From NCBI GenBank assembly GCA_964650975.1, contig CAZYWA010000342.1, positions 1 to 8,683 on the forward strand: DNA of 8,683 bases, written 5' to 3'. Source of the stretch: CAZYWA01 sp964650975 [NCBI: uncultured bacterium]. GTDB taxonomy: Bacteria > JADJOY01. Shown piece by piece: positions 1 to 7,562 of the stretch. Both the position numbers and the translations under genes were made by a program. Below the pieces are notes generated by a model. That model was not told where the DNA came from. It did no database searches and saw only the letters and a list, made by a program, of their open reading frames with translations. Within the stretch, counting starts at the first letter, position 1. Every line of letters begins with the position of its first letter.

Positions 1-83
1 CCTCATCGGTGAAACCACTGAGGCCCGAGTATCTTCCCGGGGCGCCGTCCGGTGCAACAAACCGGCAGCGAGGGCGCGTCCGG
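1..83. other. Downstream flank of the TatD–radical SAM gene with two small inverted repeats
   Basis: This short stretch follows the stop codon of the TatD–radical SAM gene on the minus strand. It holds an inverted repeat at 49-65 (CCGGT, 7-nt loop, ACCGG) and another at 1-23 (CCTCA/TGAGG with an inner GGT/ACC pair and a GAA loop). Either could fold at the 3' end of the transcript, but neither is followed by a T run on the minus strand, so a classical intrinsic terminator is not supported. No coding region is recognised here. Confidence 0.35.
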
Positions 84-1532
84 TCAGCCGATCTCGGCGA
101 AGTTCCGGACTTTGAAGCGGACGCCGATTTCCTCGGCGACGCGGCGGCTGGCCTCGACGTCGACACCGTCGAGCGGCGCCACCACCGTGGCCTGCACGTC
201 GAGGCCGTGGGCGTGCGCCGAGCGCAGGAACTCGAGCAGCTTCGGGTAAGCCGCCTCGCCGTGCTTGGATGGGCAGACGCGCGCGTAGGCGGCGGCGTCC
301 TGGGCGTTGAGGCTGACGCTCAAGGTGTCCACGAGCCCCATCAGCTCGGGCACGATGTCGCGGCCGTGCACCAGGTTCCCGAGGCCGTCGGTGTTGAGGC
401 GCACTCGCTTTCCCATGGCGTGCACCCGGCGCGCGACCTCGCGGATGGCGTCGAGCCTGAGGGTCGGCTCGCCGTAGCCGCAGAACACCACCTCGTCGAC
501 GCCCGCCGGGTCGCCGATCGCCTCCACGATCCGCTCGACGCTCGGCTCGCCGCCCCGGATGCGCAGATCGTGCCCCTTCACCGTGAAGTCCTGGAACTTC
601 CCGCAGAAGACGCACGCGATGGTGCAGCGGTTGGTGACGTTGAGATAGAGCGAGTTACGGATGCGGTAGGCGATTTCGAAATTCTGATCCAGCTCCAGGC
701 CGAAGAACCGGCGCGCGTTGCTGGTGGTGATCCGCGCCACGTCCGGAACCGTGAGCTGGTGGAGCTCGGCCAGCGTCTCGGCCACGCGCACCACGTACGC
801 CGGCTCGTTGGGGCCCTTGCCGCGGTACGGGACCGGCGCCAGGTACGGCGAATCGGTCTCGATCATGAGCCGGTCGATCGGCAGGCTGCGCGCGGTGGCG
901 CGCAGCTCGTCGGCGTTCTTGAAGGTCAGGATGCCGGTGAACGAGATCAGCCAGCCGAGATCGATCAGCTTGCGCGCCGTCGCGGTATCGCCGGTGTAGC
1001 AATGGACCACACCCCGCACGCCTTTCGCGGAAGCCTCGCGCGCGATCCCGAGCAGATCCTCGAGCGAGTCGCGAGCGTGGACCACCACCGGCTTCCCGAC
1101 CTCGCGTGCCAGCTCGATGTGACGCTCGAACCAGCCGATCTGCTGCTCGCGGGGCGAGAGCTTGTAGAAGTAGTCGAGCCCGGTTTCGCCCACCGCAACG
1201 ACTTCCGGCAGCCGGGCCAGCTCGGAGATGCGCTGGAATGCGTCCTCGTCGAGCGTCTTGGCGTCGTGCGGATGGCAGCCGACGGTCGCGTACACGTCGT
1301 CGTGCTCGCGCGCGAGCCGCACCGTGTTCTCCCACGAGCCCGGTCCCGCCGCGACCGCGACGAACGCACACAGGCCGGCCCGGCGCCCGCGCTCGAGCAC
1401 TCCCGCGACGTCGTTCGCGAGCCCGTCGAGATCGGGGTGGAAATGCGAGTCGACGTACCGCGGCAACGCGTCCCATTCGCTGCGGGGAGCGGTGCTCGGG
1501 GTCGTGGATTCTGGATTCGTGGAGGTGGTCAC
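84..1532 (-). CDS. TatD-family metal-dependent hydrolase fused to a TatD-associated radical SAM domain
   Basis: A 482-residue two-domain protein, predicted cytoplasmic. Residues about 26-280 form a TatD/YcfH-type TIM-barrel hydrolase. Metal-ligand motifs are visible: DSHFHPD (H30, H32), GETGLDYF (E116), VVHARD (H152), VHCYTGD (H177) and ETDSPYLAP (D227). Known TatD proteins are metal-dependent DNases or phosphodiesterases. Residues about 288-482 form a short radical SAM domain with the CxxxCxxC cluster motif (C303, C307, C310) and a GYGEPT motif (352-357) of the SAM-binding GGE type. This matches the 'radical SAM, TatD family-associated' group (TIGR04038), whose reaction I do not know to be established. 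The chosen GTG start leaves a Ser/Thr/Pro-rich leader of about 25 residues before the usual TatD N-terminus; a TTG closer to the barrel (L23) is an alternative. No strong Shine-Dalgarno sequence is visible. The gene lies 215 bp downstream of the pump permease and may have its own promoter. Confidence 0.92.
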   Translation of the reverse strand: MTTSTNPESTTPSTAPRSEWDALPRYVDSHFHPDLDGLANDVAGVLERGRRAGLCAFVAVAAGPGSWENTVRLAREHDDVYATVGCHPHDAKTLDEDAFQRISELARLPEVVAVGETGLDYFYKLSPREQQIGWFERHIELAREVGKPVVVHARDSLEDLLGIAREASAKGVRGVVHCYTGDTATARKLIDLGWLISFTGILTFKNADELRATARSLPIDRLMIETDSPYLAPVPYRGKGPNEPAYVVRVAETLAELHQLTVPDVARITTSNARRFFGLELDQNFEIAYRIRNSLYLNVTNRCTIACVFCGKFQDFTVKGHDLRIRGGEPSVERIVEAIGDPAGVDEVVFCGYGEPTLRLDAIREVARRVHAMGKRVRLNTDGLGNLVHGRDIVPELMGLVDTLSVSLNAQDAAAYARVCPSKHGEAAYPKLLEFLRSAHAHGLDVQATVVAPLDGVDVEASRRVAEEIGVRFKVRNFAEIG

Positions 1533-1747
1533 GGGAACTCGTCCGCGCGGGATAACGCGCTGCGACAACGCCGCAAGATAACCCACCACGGACCGACGCA
1601 GGGCGAGCCCACGCTGGCGGTAGCGGTTCGGGTTGCTCGCTACAGCCGGCGCCGCGGAGCGTCGCCCTCCACACCACGCCTCTTCGCTGTTTGGAGCGCC
1701 GTGCTCCGCGCGGCGGCAACAGCGTCGATAGACACGAGCCGCAGCTT
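1533..1747. other. Intergenic gap between the RND permease and the TatD–radical SAM gene
   Basis: No gene is recognised in these 215 bp. A short hairpin at 1693-1707 (GGAGC, 5-nt loop, GCTCC) lies about 40 nt beyond the permease stop, but no T tract follows on the minus strand, so it is at best a weak or Rho-assisted end point. No good -35/-10 pair was found for the downstream gene. The gap contrasts with the 4-base overlaps inside the pump operon and suggests that the TatD gene is a separate transcription unit. Confidence 0.5.
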
Positions 1748-4700
1748 TCAGGTCGCGGGAACGCTCGCCGCCGCGCTCTGCTCCACCGGCTTCCCGCGAC
1801 GCGTCGCGAGCCAGCGCCAGGCACCGTCCATGTACAGGAACACCACCGGAGTCAGGTAGAGCGTGATGAGCTGCGACGTGAGCAAGCCGCCCACCACGGT
1901 GTAGCCGAGCGCGCGCCGCCCGCCGCCGCCCGCGCCGATGCCGAGCGCGATCGGCAGCGAGCCGCAGAGCGCCGCCATGGTGGTCATCATGATCGGCCGG
2001 AACCGGAGCAGGCAGCCCTCGCGGATCGCATCGAGCGGCGAGGCGCCGCGCTCGCGCTGCGCTTCCAGCGCGAAGTCGATCTGCATGATCGCATTCTTCT
2101 TGACGATGCCGATCAGCATGATGAGGCCGATGAACGAGTACACGTTGAGCTCGGCGTGGAACACCATCAGCGTCAGCAGCGCGCCGAAGCCCGCCGACGG
2201 CAATCCCGAGAGGATCGTGAGCGGGTGGATGAAGCTCTCGTACAGGATGCCGAGCACCAGGTAGATGAACAGCACCGAGAGCACCAGCAACAGGCCGAGG
2301 CCGGTGAGCGAGTCCTGGAACGCCTGCGCCGAGCCCTGGAAGCGGCCCGTGACACTCGCGGGCAGGGCCTCGCGCGCGGCGCGCCGCACTTCCTCCTCGG
2401 CGTCGCCCAGCGACACGCCCGGCTTCAAGTTGAACGAGATCGTGACCGCGGGCAGCTGGCCCGCGTGGGCGATCGCCTGCGGGCCGACGCTCTCGTGGCT
2501 GCGGGTCACCGCGTCGAGCGGCACCAGCTCGCCGCCGTCGGCGCGCACGTAGAGCTTGGAGAGCAGCTGCGGATCGTCCTCGTCCTTGGGGTCGACCTCG
2601 AGCAGCACCCGGAACTGGTTGTTGGGCGCGTAGATCGTCGAGATCCAGCGCGGCCCGTAGGCGTCGGCGAGCGCGGTCTCGATGTGCTCCGGAGTGAGTC
2701 CCTTCACGGCGGCCTGGTCGCGATCGATGTCGATCGAGACCTGTGGATTGTGCATCTGCAGGTCGCTGTTCACGTCCTGGAGGCCGGGGAGCTCGCGCAG
2801 CTTCGTTTCCAGCTTGGGCGCCGACGCGTAGAGCACGTCGAGATCCGGACTCTGCATCGTGTACTGATAGAGCGCCTTGGTGAGGAGCCCGCCGATTCGC
2901 ACCGTGGGCGGGTTCTGCGGATAGGCCGAGATCCCCGGCACGGTCGCGAACTTGGTGCGCAGCTCGGCGATGACGCCGTTCACGTCGAGCTTGCGCTCGT
3001 CGCGGGGCTTCAGGTGAAAGAAGAGCCGGCCGTAGTTCTGGCCGCCGAGGGCGGCTGAGTTGGCGCCGCCGATCGCCGAGAAGTACGCGTCGACGTTGGG
3101 ATCGTCCATGGCCGCCGCCATCAGCGACTTCTGGCGCAGCATCATTTCCCGGAACGACGTGCCCTGCGGCGCTTCGGTGGTCGCGAACACCTGGTTGGTG
3201 TCCTCGTCGGGCAGGAAGCCGGTGTGCACGTCGCGGTAGATCACCACCATCAGCGCCAGCACGACCAGGTTCGCGAGCACGGTGATTCGCCGGTGGCGAA
3301 GCACGAAATCGAGCGTCACCTCGTAGCCGCGCAACCACGCGTCGAACACCCGCTCGGACACGCGGTAGAGCTTGCCGTGACCTTCGGCGCCGTGCCCCGC
3401 GCCGCGCAGGAACCGGCTGCACAGCATCGGCGTGAGCGTCAGCGACACGACTCCCGAGATCAGGATCGAGACGCAGATCACCACCGCGAACTCGCGGAAC
3501 AGCTTGCCGATCACCCCGCCCATGAAGAGCACCGGGATGAACACCGCGGCGAGCGAGATGGTCATCGACAGGATCGTGAAGCCGATCTCCTGCGACCCGG
3601 CGAGGGCCGCCGCGATCCCGCGCTTCCCCATCTCGTGGTGGCGCACGATGTTTTCCAGCATCACGATGGCGTCGTCGATCACGAAGCCGATCGCCAGGAT
3701 CAGCGCCATCATCGACAGGTTGTCGATCGTGTAGCCGAGCAGCTTCATGACCCCGAACGTGCCGATCACGCTGAGCGGCAGCGCCAGGCTCGGGATCACC
3801 GTGGCGGAGACGTTGCGCAGGAACAGGAACACCACCAGCACCACCAAGCCGAAGCTCAAGAGCAGCGTGGCCTCGACGTCATGCACCGAGTCGCGGATGC
3901 CGAGCGAGCGGTCGTAGAGGATGTGCAGCTCGGCCGAGGGCGGCAGGAACGACTGCAAGGTGGGCAGGAGCTTCTTGATGGCATCGGCCACCGCCACGGT
4001 GTTGGCGCCCGGCTGACGCTGGATCGAGAGCACCAGCGAGCGTTGCGGACCGTCGTGATCGATGAACCAGGCGGCGGTGCGCGCATCCTCGGCGCCGTCG
4101 ATGGCGCGCCCGACGTCGCGGATCCGGACCGGCGCCCCCTGGCGGTACGCCACCACGATGTCGCCGTAGGGCTCCGCCTCGACCAGCTGTCCGGACGCGC
4201 GGATCGTGAACGCGCGATGGAGGCCGTCGAGCGTCCCCACCGGCAGATTCACGTTGGCGCGACCCACCGCCTGCTCGACCTCGTCGATGCCGATGCCGCG
4301 CGACGCCAGCGCGTCCGGATCGACCTGCACGTGAACCGCGTATTTCTGGGTGCCGAAGACGCCCACCTGGGCGACGCCGTCGACCATCGAGATGCGCTGC
4401 GCCATCAAGGTCTCGGCGTATTCGTCGAGGTCCCAGAGCGGCATGGTCTTCGAGGTGATGGCTGCGAACAGGATCGGCTGATCGGCCGGGTTGACCTTGG
4501 TGTAGGTGGGCGGCGATGGCATGCCCGGTGGCAGGAGTGCCCCGGCGCGGGCGATCGCCGACTGCACGTCGGGCGCGACGTCGTTGATGCTGCGGCTCAG
4601 GTTGAACTGCAGCGTGATCTGGGTGGTGCCGAGGGTCGATTGCGAGCTCATCGAGTCGAGCCCGGCGATGGTCGAGAACTGGCGCTCGAGCGGCGTCGCG

Positions 4701-4888
4701 ACCGCCGAGGCCATGGTTTCCGGATTGGCGCCCGGCAAGGTCGCCGTGACGTTCATGGTGGGGAAATCGACGTTCGGCAGGTCGCTCACCGGCAGGCTCT
4801 GGAACGCCATCGCGCCGAACACCAGCACGCCCAGCATGATGAGCGTGGTGGCGACCGGACGCCGGATCGCCGGCGCGCTCAGGTTCAC
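1748..4888 (-). CDS. RND (HAE1 family) multidrug efflux permease, MdtB/MdtC-like
   Basis: A 1046-residue inner-membrane proton/drug antiporter, full length for the AcrB/MdtB class. The N-terminus (AIRRPVATTLIML, TM1) is typical. TM4 carries the paired aspartates of the proton relay in GFVIDDAIVMLEN (D405, D406). TM10 carries the matching lysine in GIVKKNAIMQIDFA (K931, equivalent to AcrB K940). The wording of TM4, TM10 and TM11-12 (SQLITLYLTPVVFLYMD near the C-terminus) resembles MdtB/MdtC more than AcrB. Large periplasmic loops lie between TM1-2 (about 35-335) and TM7-8 (about 555-860). A Gly-rich turn, GIGAGGGG, occurs at 983-990. The GTG start overlaps the adaptor stop by four bases (GTGA), and AAGGA lies six bases upstream. 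Escherichia coli MdtB and MdtC form a heterotrimer, whereas only one permease gene is present here, so a homotrimer is inferred. In the MdtABC system novobiocin and bile salts are exported; the substrate here is unknown. Confidence 0.96.
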   Translation of the reverse strand: MNLSAPAIRRPVATTLIMLGVLVFGAMAFQSLPVSDLPNVDFPTMNVTATLPGANPETMASAVATPLERQFSTIAGLDSMSSQSTLGTTQITLQFNLSRSINDVAPDVQSAIARAGALLPPGMPSPPTYTKVNPADQPILFAAITSKTMPLWDLDEYAETLMAQRISMVDGVAQVGVFGTQKYAVHVQVDPDALASRGIGIDEVEQAVGRANVNLPVGTLDGLHRAFTIRASGQLVEAEPYGDIVVAYRQGAPVRIRDVGRAIDGAEDARTAAWFIDHDGPQRSLVLSIQRQPGANTVAVADAIKKLLPTLQSFLPPSAELHILYDRSLGIRDSVHDVEATLLLSFGLVVLVVFLFLRNVSATVIPSLALPLSVIGTFGVMKLLGYTIDNLSMMALILAIGFVIDDAIVMLENIVRHHEMGKRGIAAALAGSQEIGFTILSMTISLAAVFIPVLFMGGVIGKLFREFAVVICVSILISGVVSLTLTPMLCSRFLRGAGHGAEGHGKLYRVSERVFDAWLRGYEVTLDFVLRHRRITVLANLVVLALMVVIYRDVHTGFLPDEDTNQVFATTEAPQGTSFREMMLRQKSLMAAAMDDPNVDAYFSAIGGANSAALGGQNYGRLFFHLKPRDERKLDVNGVIAELRTKFATVPGISAYPQNPPTVRIGGLLTKALYQYTMQSPDLDVLYASAPKLETKLRELPGLQDVNSDLQMHNPQVSIDIDRDQAAVKGLTPEHIETALADAYGPRWISTIYAPNNQFRVLLEVDPKDEDDPQLLSKLYVRADGGELVPLDAVTRSHESVGPQAIAHAGQLPAVTISFNLKPGVSLGDAEEEVRRAAREALPASVTGRFQGSAQAFQDSLTGLGLLLVLSVLFIYLVLGILYESFIHPLTILSGLPSAGFGALLTLMVFHAELNVYSFIGLIMLIGIVKKNAIMQIDFALEAQRERGASPLDAIREGCLLRFRPIMMTTMAALCGSLPIALGIGAGGGGRRALGYTVVGGLLTSQLITLYLTPVVFLYMDGAWRWLATRRGKPVEQSAAASVPAT

Positions 4889-6207
4889 GATTTGTCCTTG
4901 GCCGGAGCGGCGGGCGGCGCGCCCGTCGGCGCTTCGGGTGCTTGCACGTTGACTTGCATCCCGGAGACGAGCCGCAAGGCACCGCTGGTCACCACGTTCT
5001 CGCCGGGAGCCACGCCGTCGTTGACGATGAACCGGTCCTGCCAGCGGTCGCCCACGTGGACCGGGCGCTGCTCGACCGTCGAGTCGGCCTTCACCACGAA
5101 CACGAACTGTCCCTGCTGCGCCTCCTGCACCGCCTGCGCGGGCACCACCACGGCACCCGGGTGGTTGCCGAGCGTGAGCGCCACGTCGGCGTACTGGCCC
5201 GGCCACAGGCGCTCGTCGTCGTTCGAGAACCGAGCGCGCAGCTGGATCGTGCCGGTCGACGCATCCACCGAGCTCTCGATCAGCTCGAGGGTGCCGGTGG
5301 CGGCGGGCACCCCCGGATCCGTCACCTTCGCCTCCACCGCCAGCTGGCCCGCCGCGGCCCGCGCGCGGATCCGCCCCAGGTGCTGGGCGGGAACCGAGAA
5401 CACCACGTAGATGGGCCGCACCTGGCGGATCATGGCGAGGATGCTGTCGTTCTCCTTCACCACGTTGCCGACGTCCACCATCAGCTGGCCGATGCGGCCC
5501 GTGATCGGCGAGCGGATCGTGCAGTGATCGAGGTCGAGCTTGGCGCTGCGCACGCCGGCCTGATCGGCGCTCACGGTGGCCTTCCGCGACGCCACGTCCG
5601 ACCAGCGCTGATCGAAGGTCGACTGCGAGATCGAGCCGTCGCCCTTGAGCTCCTGGGCGCGCTGGAAATCCGCCTCGGCCTTCGCGAGCAGCGCCTGATC
5701 GCGCTCCAGCACGGCTTGCGCTTGATCGAGCGCGGCCTGGAACGGCGCCGGGTCGATCTGGAAGATGGTGCTGCCGGACTGAATCTCGTCGCCCTCGTGA
5801 AAGGTGGCCTGGGCGAGGATGCCGTGCACCTGGGTCTTGACCGACACCGTGGCCAGCGCCTGCACCGTGCCGATCGCCTTCACCTGCTCCGGCACGTCCT
5901 CGGCGACCGCCGGCGCCGCGGTGACCGTGGGCGGCGGCGGCTTGGCCGACGCCGCCGCGGGAGCGGACGAACCCTGCGTGCAACTCGCCGCGAACAACGC
6001 GACCACCGTCGCAACCGCTCCCCACGCGCGAACGAGTCCGCGTGAACGGCAAGCGCCGTGGCCGCTCGGCGAGCAAAGCGAGCCGCCTCGGCGGTGGGGC
6101 CCCGAAAAAATTGCACCCGTTGGGGTTCGGGGTCTTCGTAAGACCCCGAGGACACGCTCGGGGCGGGGGGCTTGAGAAGCCCCCCGGAGAAACGTCGTAC
6201 GCATCAT
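4885..6207 (-). CDS. RND efflux periplasmic adaptor (membrane fusion) lipoprotein, MdtA/AcrA-like, with an in-frame N-terminal insert
   Basis: A 440-residue adaptor linking the inner-membrane pump to the outer-membrane channel. A hydrophobic segment (about 62-74) leads to a lipobox-like LFAASC, so C76 is the likely lipidated residue anchoring it to the inner membrane. A Pro/Ala-rich linker follows. Residues about 111-150 and 225-262 form the two halves of the lipoyl-like domain (second half CTIRSPITGRIG). Between them lies the alpha-helical hairpin, which contains the TolC-binding RLS motif (R183, L187, S194 in RAQELKGDGSIS). The beta-barrel (about 265-345) and membrane-proximal domain (about 350-425) complete it. 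The first ATG overlaps the upstream stop (ATGA) and is followed by a second ATG; no other plausible in-frame start precedes the signal core. This forces codons 10-57 to be read through a palindromic element, giving an unusually long Arg-rich region ahead of the hydrophobic core. The mature part looks intact. Position within the operon supports the role. Confidence 0.93.
   Translation of the reverse strand: MMRTTFLRGASQAPRPERVLGVLRRPRTPTGAIFSGPHRRGGSLCSPSGHGACRSRGLVRAWGAVATVVALFAASCTQGSSAPAAASAKPPPPTVTAAPAVAEDVPEQVKAIGTVQALATVSVKTQVHGILAQATFHEGDEIQSGSTIFQIDPAPFQAALDQAQAVLERDQALLAKAEADFQRAQELKGDGSISQSTFDQRWSDVASRKATVSADQAGVRSAKLDLDHCTIRSPITGRIGQLMVDVGNVVKENDSILAMIRQVRPIYVVFSVPAQHLGRIRARAAAGQLAVEAKVTDPGVPAATGTLELIESSVDASTGTIQLRARFSNDDERLWPGQYADVALTLGNHPGAVVVPAQAVQEAQQGQFVFVVKADSTVEQRPVHVGDRWQDRFIVNDGVAPGENVVTSGALRLVSGMQVNVQAPEAPTGAPPAAPAKDKS
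4895..4899 (-). promoter_or_regulatory. Ribosome binding site for the RND permease
   Basis: AAGGA on the minus strand, six bases before the GTG at 4888-4886. It supports GTG as the permease start and lies inside the last codons of the adaptor gene, which fits coupled translation. It is the clearest Shine-Dalgarno sequence in the operon. Confidence 0.6.
6037..6187 (-). repeat. Palindrome-rich element inserted in frame in the adaptor's 5' coding region
   Basis: A block of about 145-150 bp unlike its surroundings. It has two perfect stems with 3-nt loops: CGGGGGGCTT/AAGCCCCCCG (6164-6173 with 6177-6186, loop GAG) and TCGGGGTCTT/AAGACCCCGA (6127-6136 with 6140-6149, loop CGT). It also holds a small CCGCC/GGCGG stem (6083-6094), the self-complementary GGGGCCCC (6096-6103) and a run of six A (6105-6110; T6 in the mRNA sense). 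The reading frame stays open through it, coding about 48 residues of low-complexity Arg/Pro/Gly/Ser-rich sequence with no match to the adaptor fold. An Arg-Gly pair occurs at both edges (residues 8-9 and 56-57). Joining residues 1-9 to 58-76 would give an ordinary lipoprotein signal peptide, so insertion into an existing gene is the simplest reading. Exact ends are uncertain. Dispersed palindromic repeats that insert in frame are known in other bacteria (for example the Rickettsia palindromic elements). Confidence 0.6.
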
Positions 6208-7562
6208 TCGAGCTTCACCCTTTCGGCGCGAGCGTCCTGGAAGGTTCCCATGGCGCGCTGCAACTCGAGCAGCGCGATCTCGAGATCGAAGGTGCGCGAC
6301 GCCAGGTCGGTGCGCGCGGTGCCCAGATCGGTGAGCGCGCTCTGCAGATCGAGGCTGGTGGCTTCGCCCGCCCGGTACTGGCTCTCGAGATCGCGGTAGG
6401 TCTCCTCCGCGGCGGCGAGCTGCGCGCGCAGCGCCTCGAGCGTCTCCTCGAGCGTGCGCACTTCCAGCCACGCGTCGCGCACCTCGAGGTCCACCGATTT
6501 GGCGAGAGTCTCGTGCGCGAGGCGCGCCTCGCGGATGTCGTGATCGGTGCGCGCCACGTCGATTTCGCGCTGGCCGCCGTCGAAGAGCGGCAGCGTCACG
6601 CCCACGGTCGCCGTCCAGAAGTCGTTGCGCGACGAGAACGTCTCCGGATCCAGCCACTGATCGGTCCAGTCGCCCACCACCTTCGGCGCGTAGCGAGCCA
6701 GCACCTCGCGGTGCGTGGCCTCGCTCTCCTCGATGGCGAGCTTGCTCGCGGCGAGATCGTCGCGATGCAAGGTGGCGCTGTGCTCGGCGTCGTCGATCGC
6801 CGGGATCTGGTGGTCCTGCGGCGACGGCTCGGCGAGCTTCGGCTCCGCGGCTGGATCGAGATTGAGGATGCTCGCCAGGGTGTGCTGCGCGAGCCTGAGC
6901 GAGTTCTCGGCCTCGATCTGCTTCTGGTGTGCCTGCTCCACCGCGACGCGCGCGCGCGCCACGTCGGTCTTGGTCACCTCGCCCACCGAGAAGCGCCGCT
7001 CGGCGAGCGTCAGCTGGCCGCGTGCCAGGTCCAGGATCTGGCCGTTCACGTCCACGACTCGTTCATCCTTGAGCACCTCGAAGAAGGCCCGCGCGACGCC
7101 GAAGAGCACGTCGCGCACCGTCTGGCGATGCCGGAGGCGCGCTTCGGCGGCGGCGCGGCTTCCCGCCTGGTACGCGGGGACGGTCGAGAGATCGAAGAGC
7201 GGCTGCTCGACCGCGACCTGAGCGCTGCGCGTCTCGACCAGCACCGGGCCCTGGCTGTCGCGGATCGCGTGCTCGGGGCGCAGATACGAGCCGCTCGCGG
7301 TCACCGTGGGCGCCATGCGGGTGAGCGCACTCCAGGTCAGCAGATCCGCCTTCTCCACCTCTTCGTACGCGGTGCGGATCGACTGGTCGGTCTCGAGCGC
7401 CCGGTCGTAGGCCGCCTCGAGAGCGAGCGGGACCTCGGGCGCGCTCGCGGGAGCGGCATCCTCGGCCGAAGCGGTCGAGGCGCTCGCGGCGCGCATCGCC
7501 GGCGCCGTCGCGGCGATCGACACGGCGATCGCCACCGCGCACGCGCGACCCGGCGCGCTCAC
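6204..7562 (-). CDS. TolC-like outer-membrane efflux channel protein (OEP family)
   Basis: A 452-residue outer-membrane factor forming the exit duct of the pump. The N-terminus is a Sec signal peptide (hydrophobic stretch about 8-20, candidate signal peptidase I sites near residues 22 or 28). There is no lipobox cysteine, so unlike OprM it is probably not lipidated. Two OEP repeats are visible. The first has a membrane strand with VEQPLFD (118-124) and a helix motif FSVGEVTKTDV (191-201); the second has the matching GVTLPLFDGG (321-330) and YRAGEATSLDL (396-406). The long helices are rich in Ala, Glu and Arg, as usual for the periplasmic tunnel. The GTG start overlaps the regulator stop (GTGA), with a GGAG-like sequence about nine bases upstream; its TGA overlaps the adaptor's ATG. 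Placing the channel gene before the adaptor and permease is less common than the reverse. No truncation is seen. Confidence 0.94.
   Translation of the reverse strand: MSAPGRACAVAIAVSIAATAPAMRAASASTASAEDAAPASAPEVPLALEAAYDRALETDQSIRTAYEEVEKADLLTWSALTRMAPTVTASGSYLRPEHAIRDSQGPVLVETRSAQVAVEQPLFDLSTVPAYQAGSRAAAEARLRHRQTVRDVLFGVARAFFEVLKDERVVDVNGQILDLARGQLTLAERRFSVGEVTKTDVARARVAVEQAHQKQIEAENSLRLAQHTLASILNLDPAAEPKLAEPSPQDHQIPAIDDAEHSATLHRDDLAASKLAIEESEATHREVLARYAPKVVGDWTDQWLDPETFSSRNDFWTATVGVTLPLFDGGQREIDVARTDHDIREARLAHETLAKSVDLEVRDAWLEVRTLEETLEALRAQLAAAEETYRDLESQYRAGEATSLDLQSALTDLGTARTDLASRTFDLEIALLELQRAMGTFQDARAERVKLE

Noticed and set aside
1693-1707. Intrinsic terminator after the permease
   Set aside because: The stem is only 5 bp and no T tract follows it on the minus strand.
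9-1859. Long plus-strand open frame (616 codons) opposite the TatD–radical SAM gene
   Set aside because: It is antisense to a protein with clear catalytic motifs. Its translation is His/Arg/Asp-rich without any recognisable domain, as expected from GC-rich codon bias on the opposite strand.
84-3422. Extending the TatD–radical SAM protein upstream to a 1112-residue fusion
   Set aside because: Everything before about residue 610 of that frame is an out-of-frame reading of the permease gene. The TatD motifs begin only after the GTG at 1532.
3224-5410. Plus-strand open frame of 728 codons opposite the permease and adaptor
   Set aside because: It is fully antisense to the RND permease and adaptor, whose motifs are intact. 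The composition (runs of His, Arg, Gln, Asp) is typical of a shadow frame.
6208-6657. Extending the adaptor upstream of 6207 or the channel upstream of 7562
   Set aside because: The extensions read other genes out of frame, and the 4-base stop/start overlaps give natural starts.
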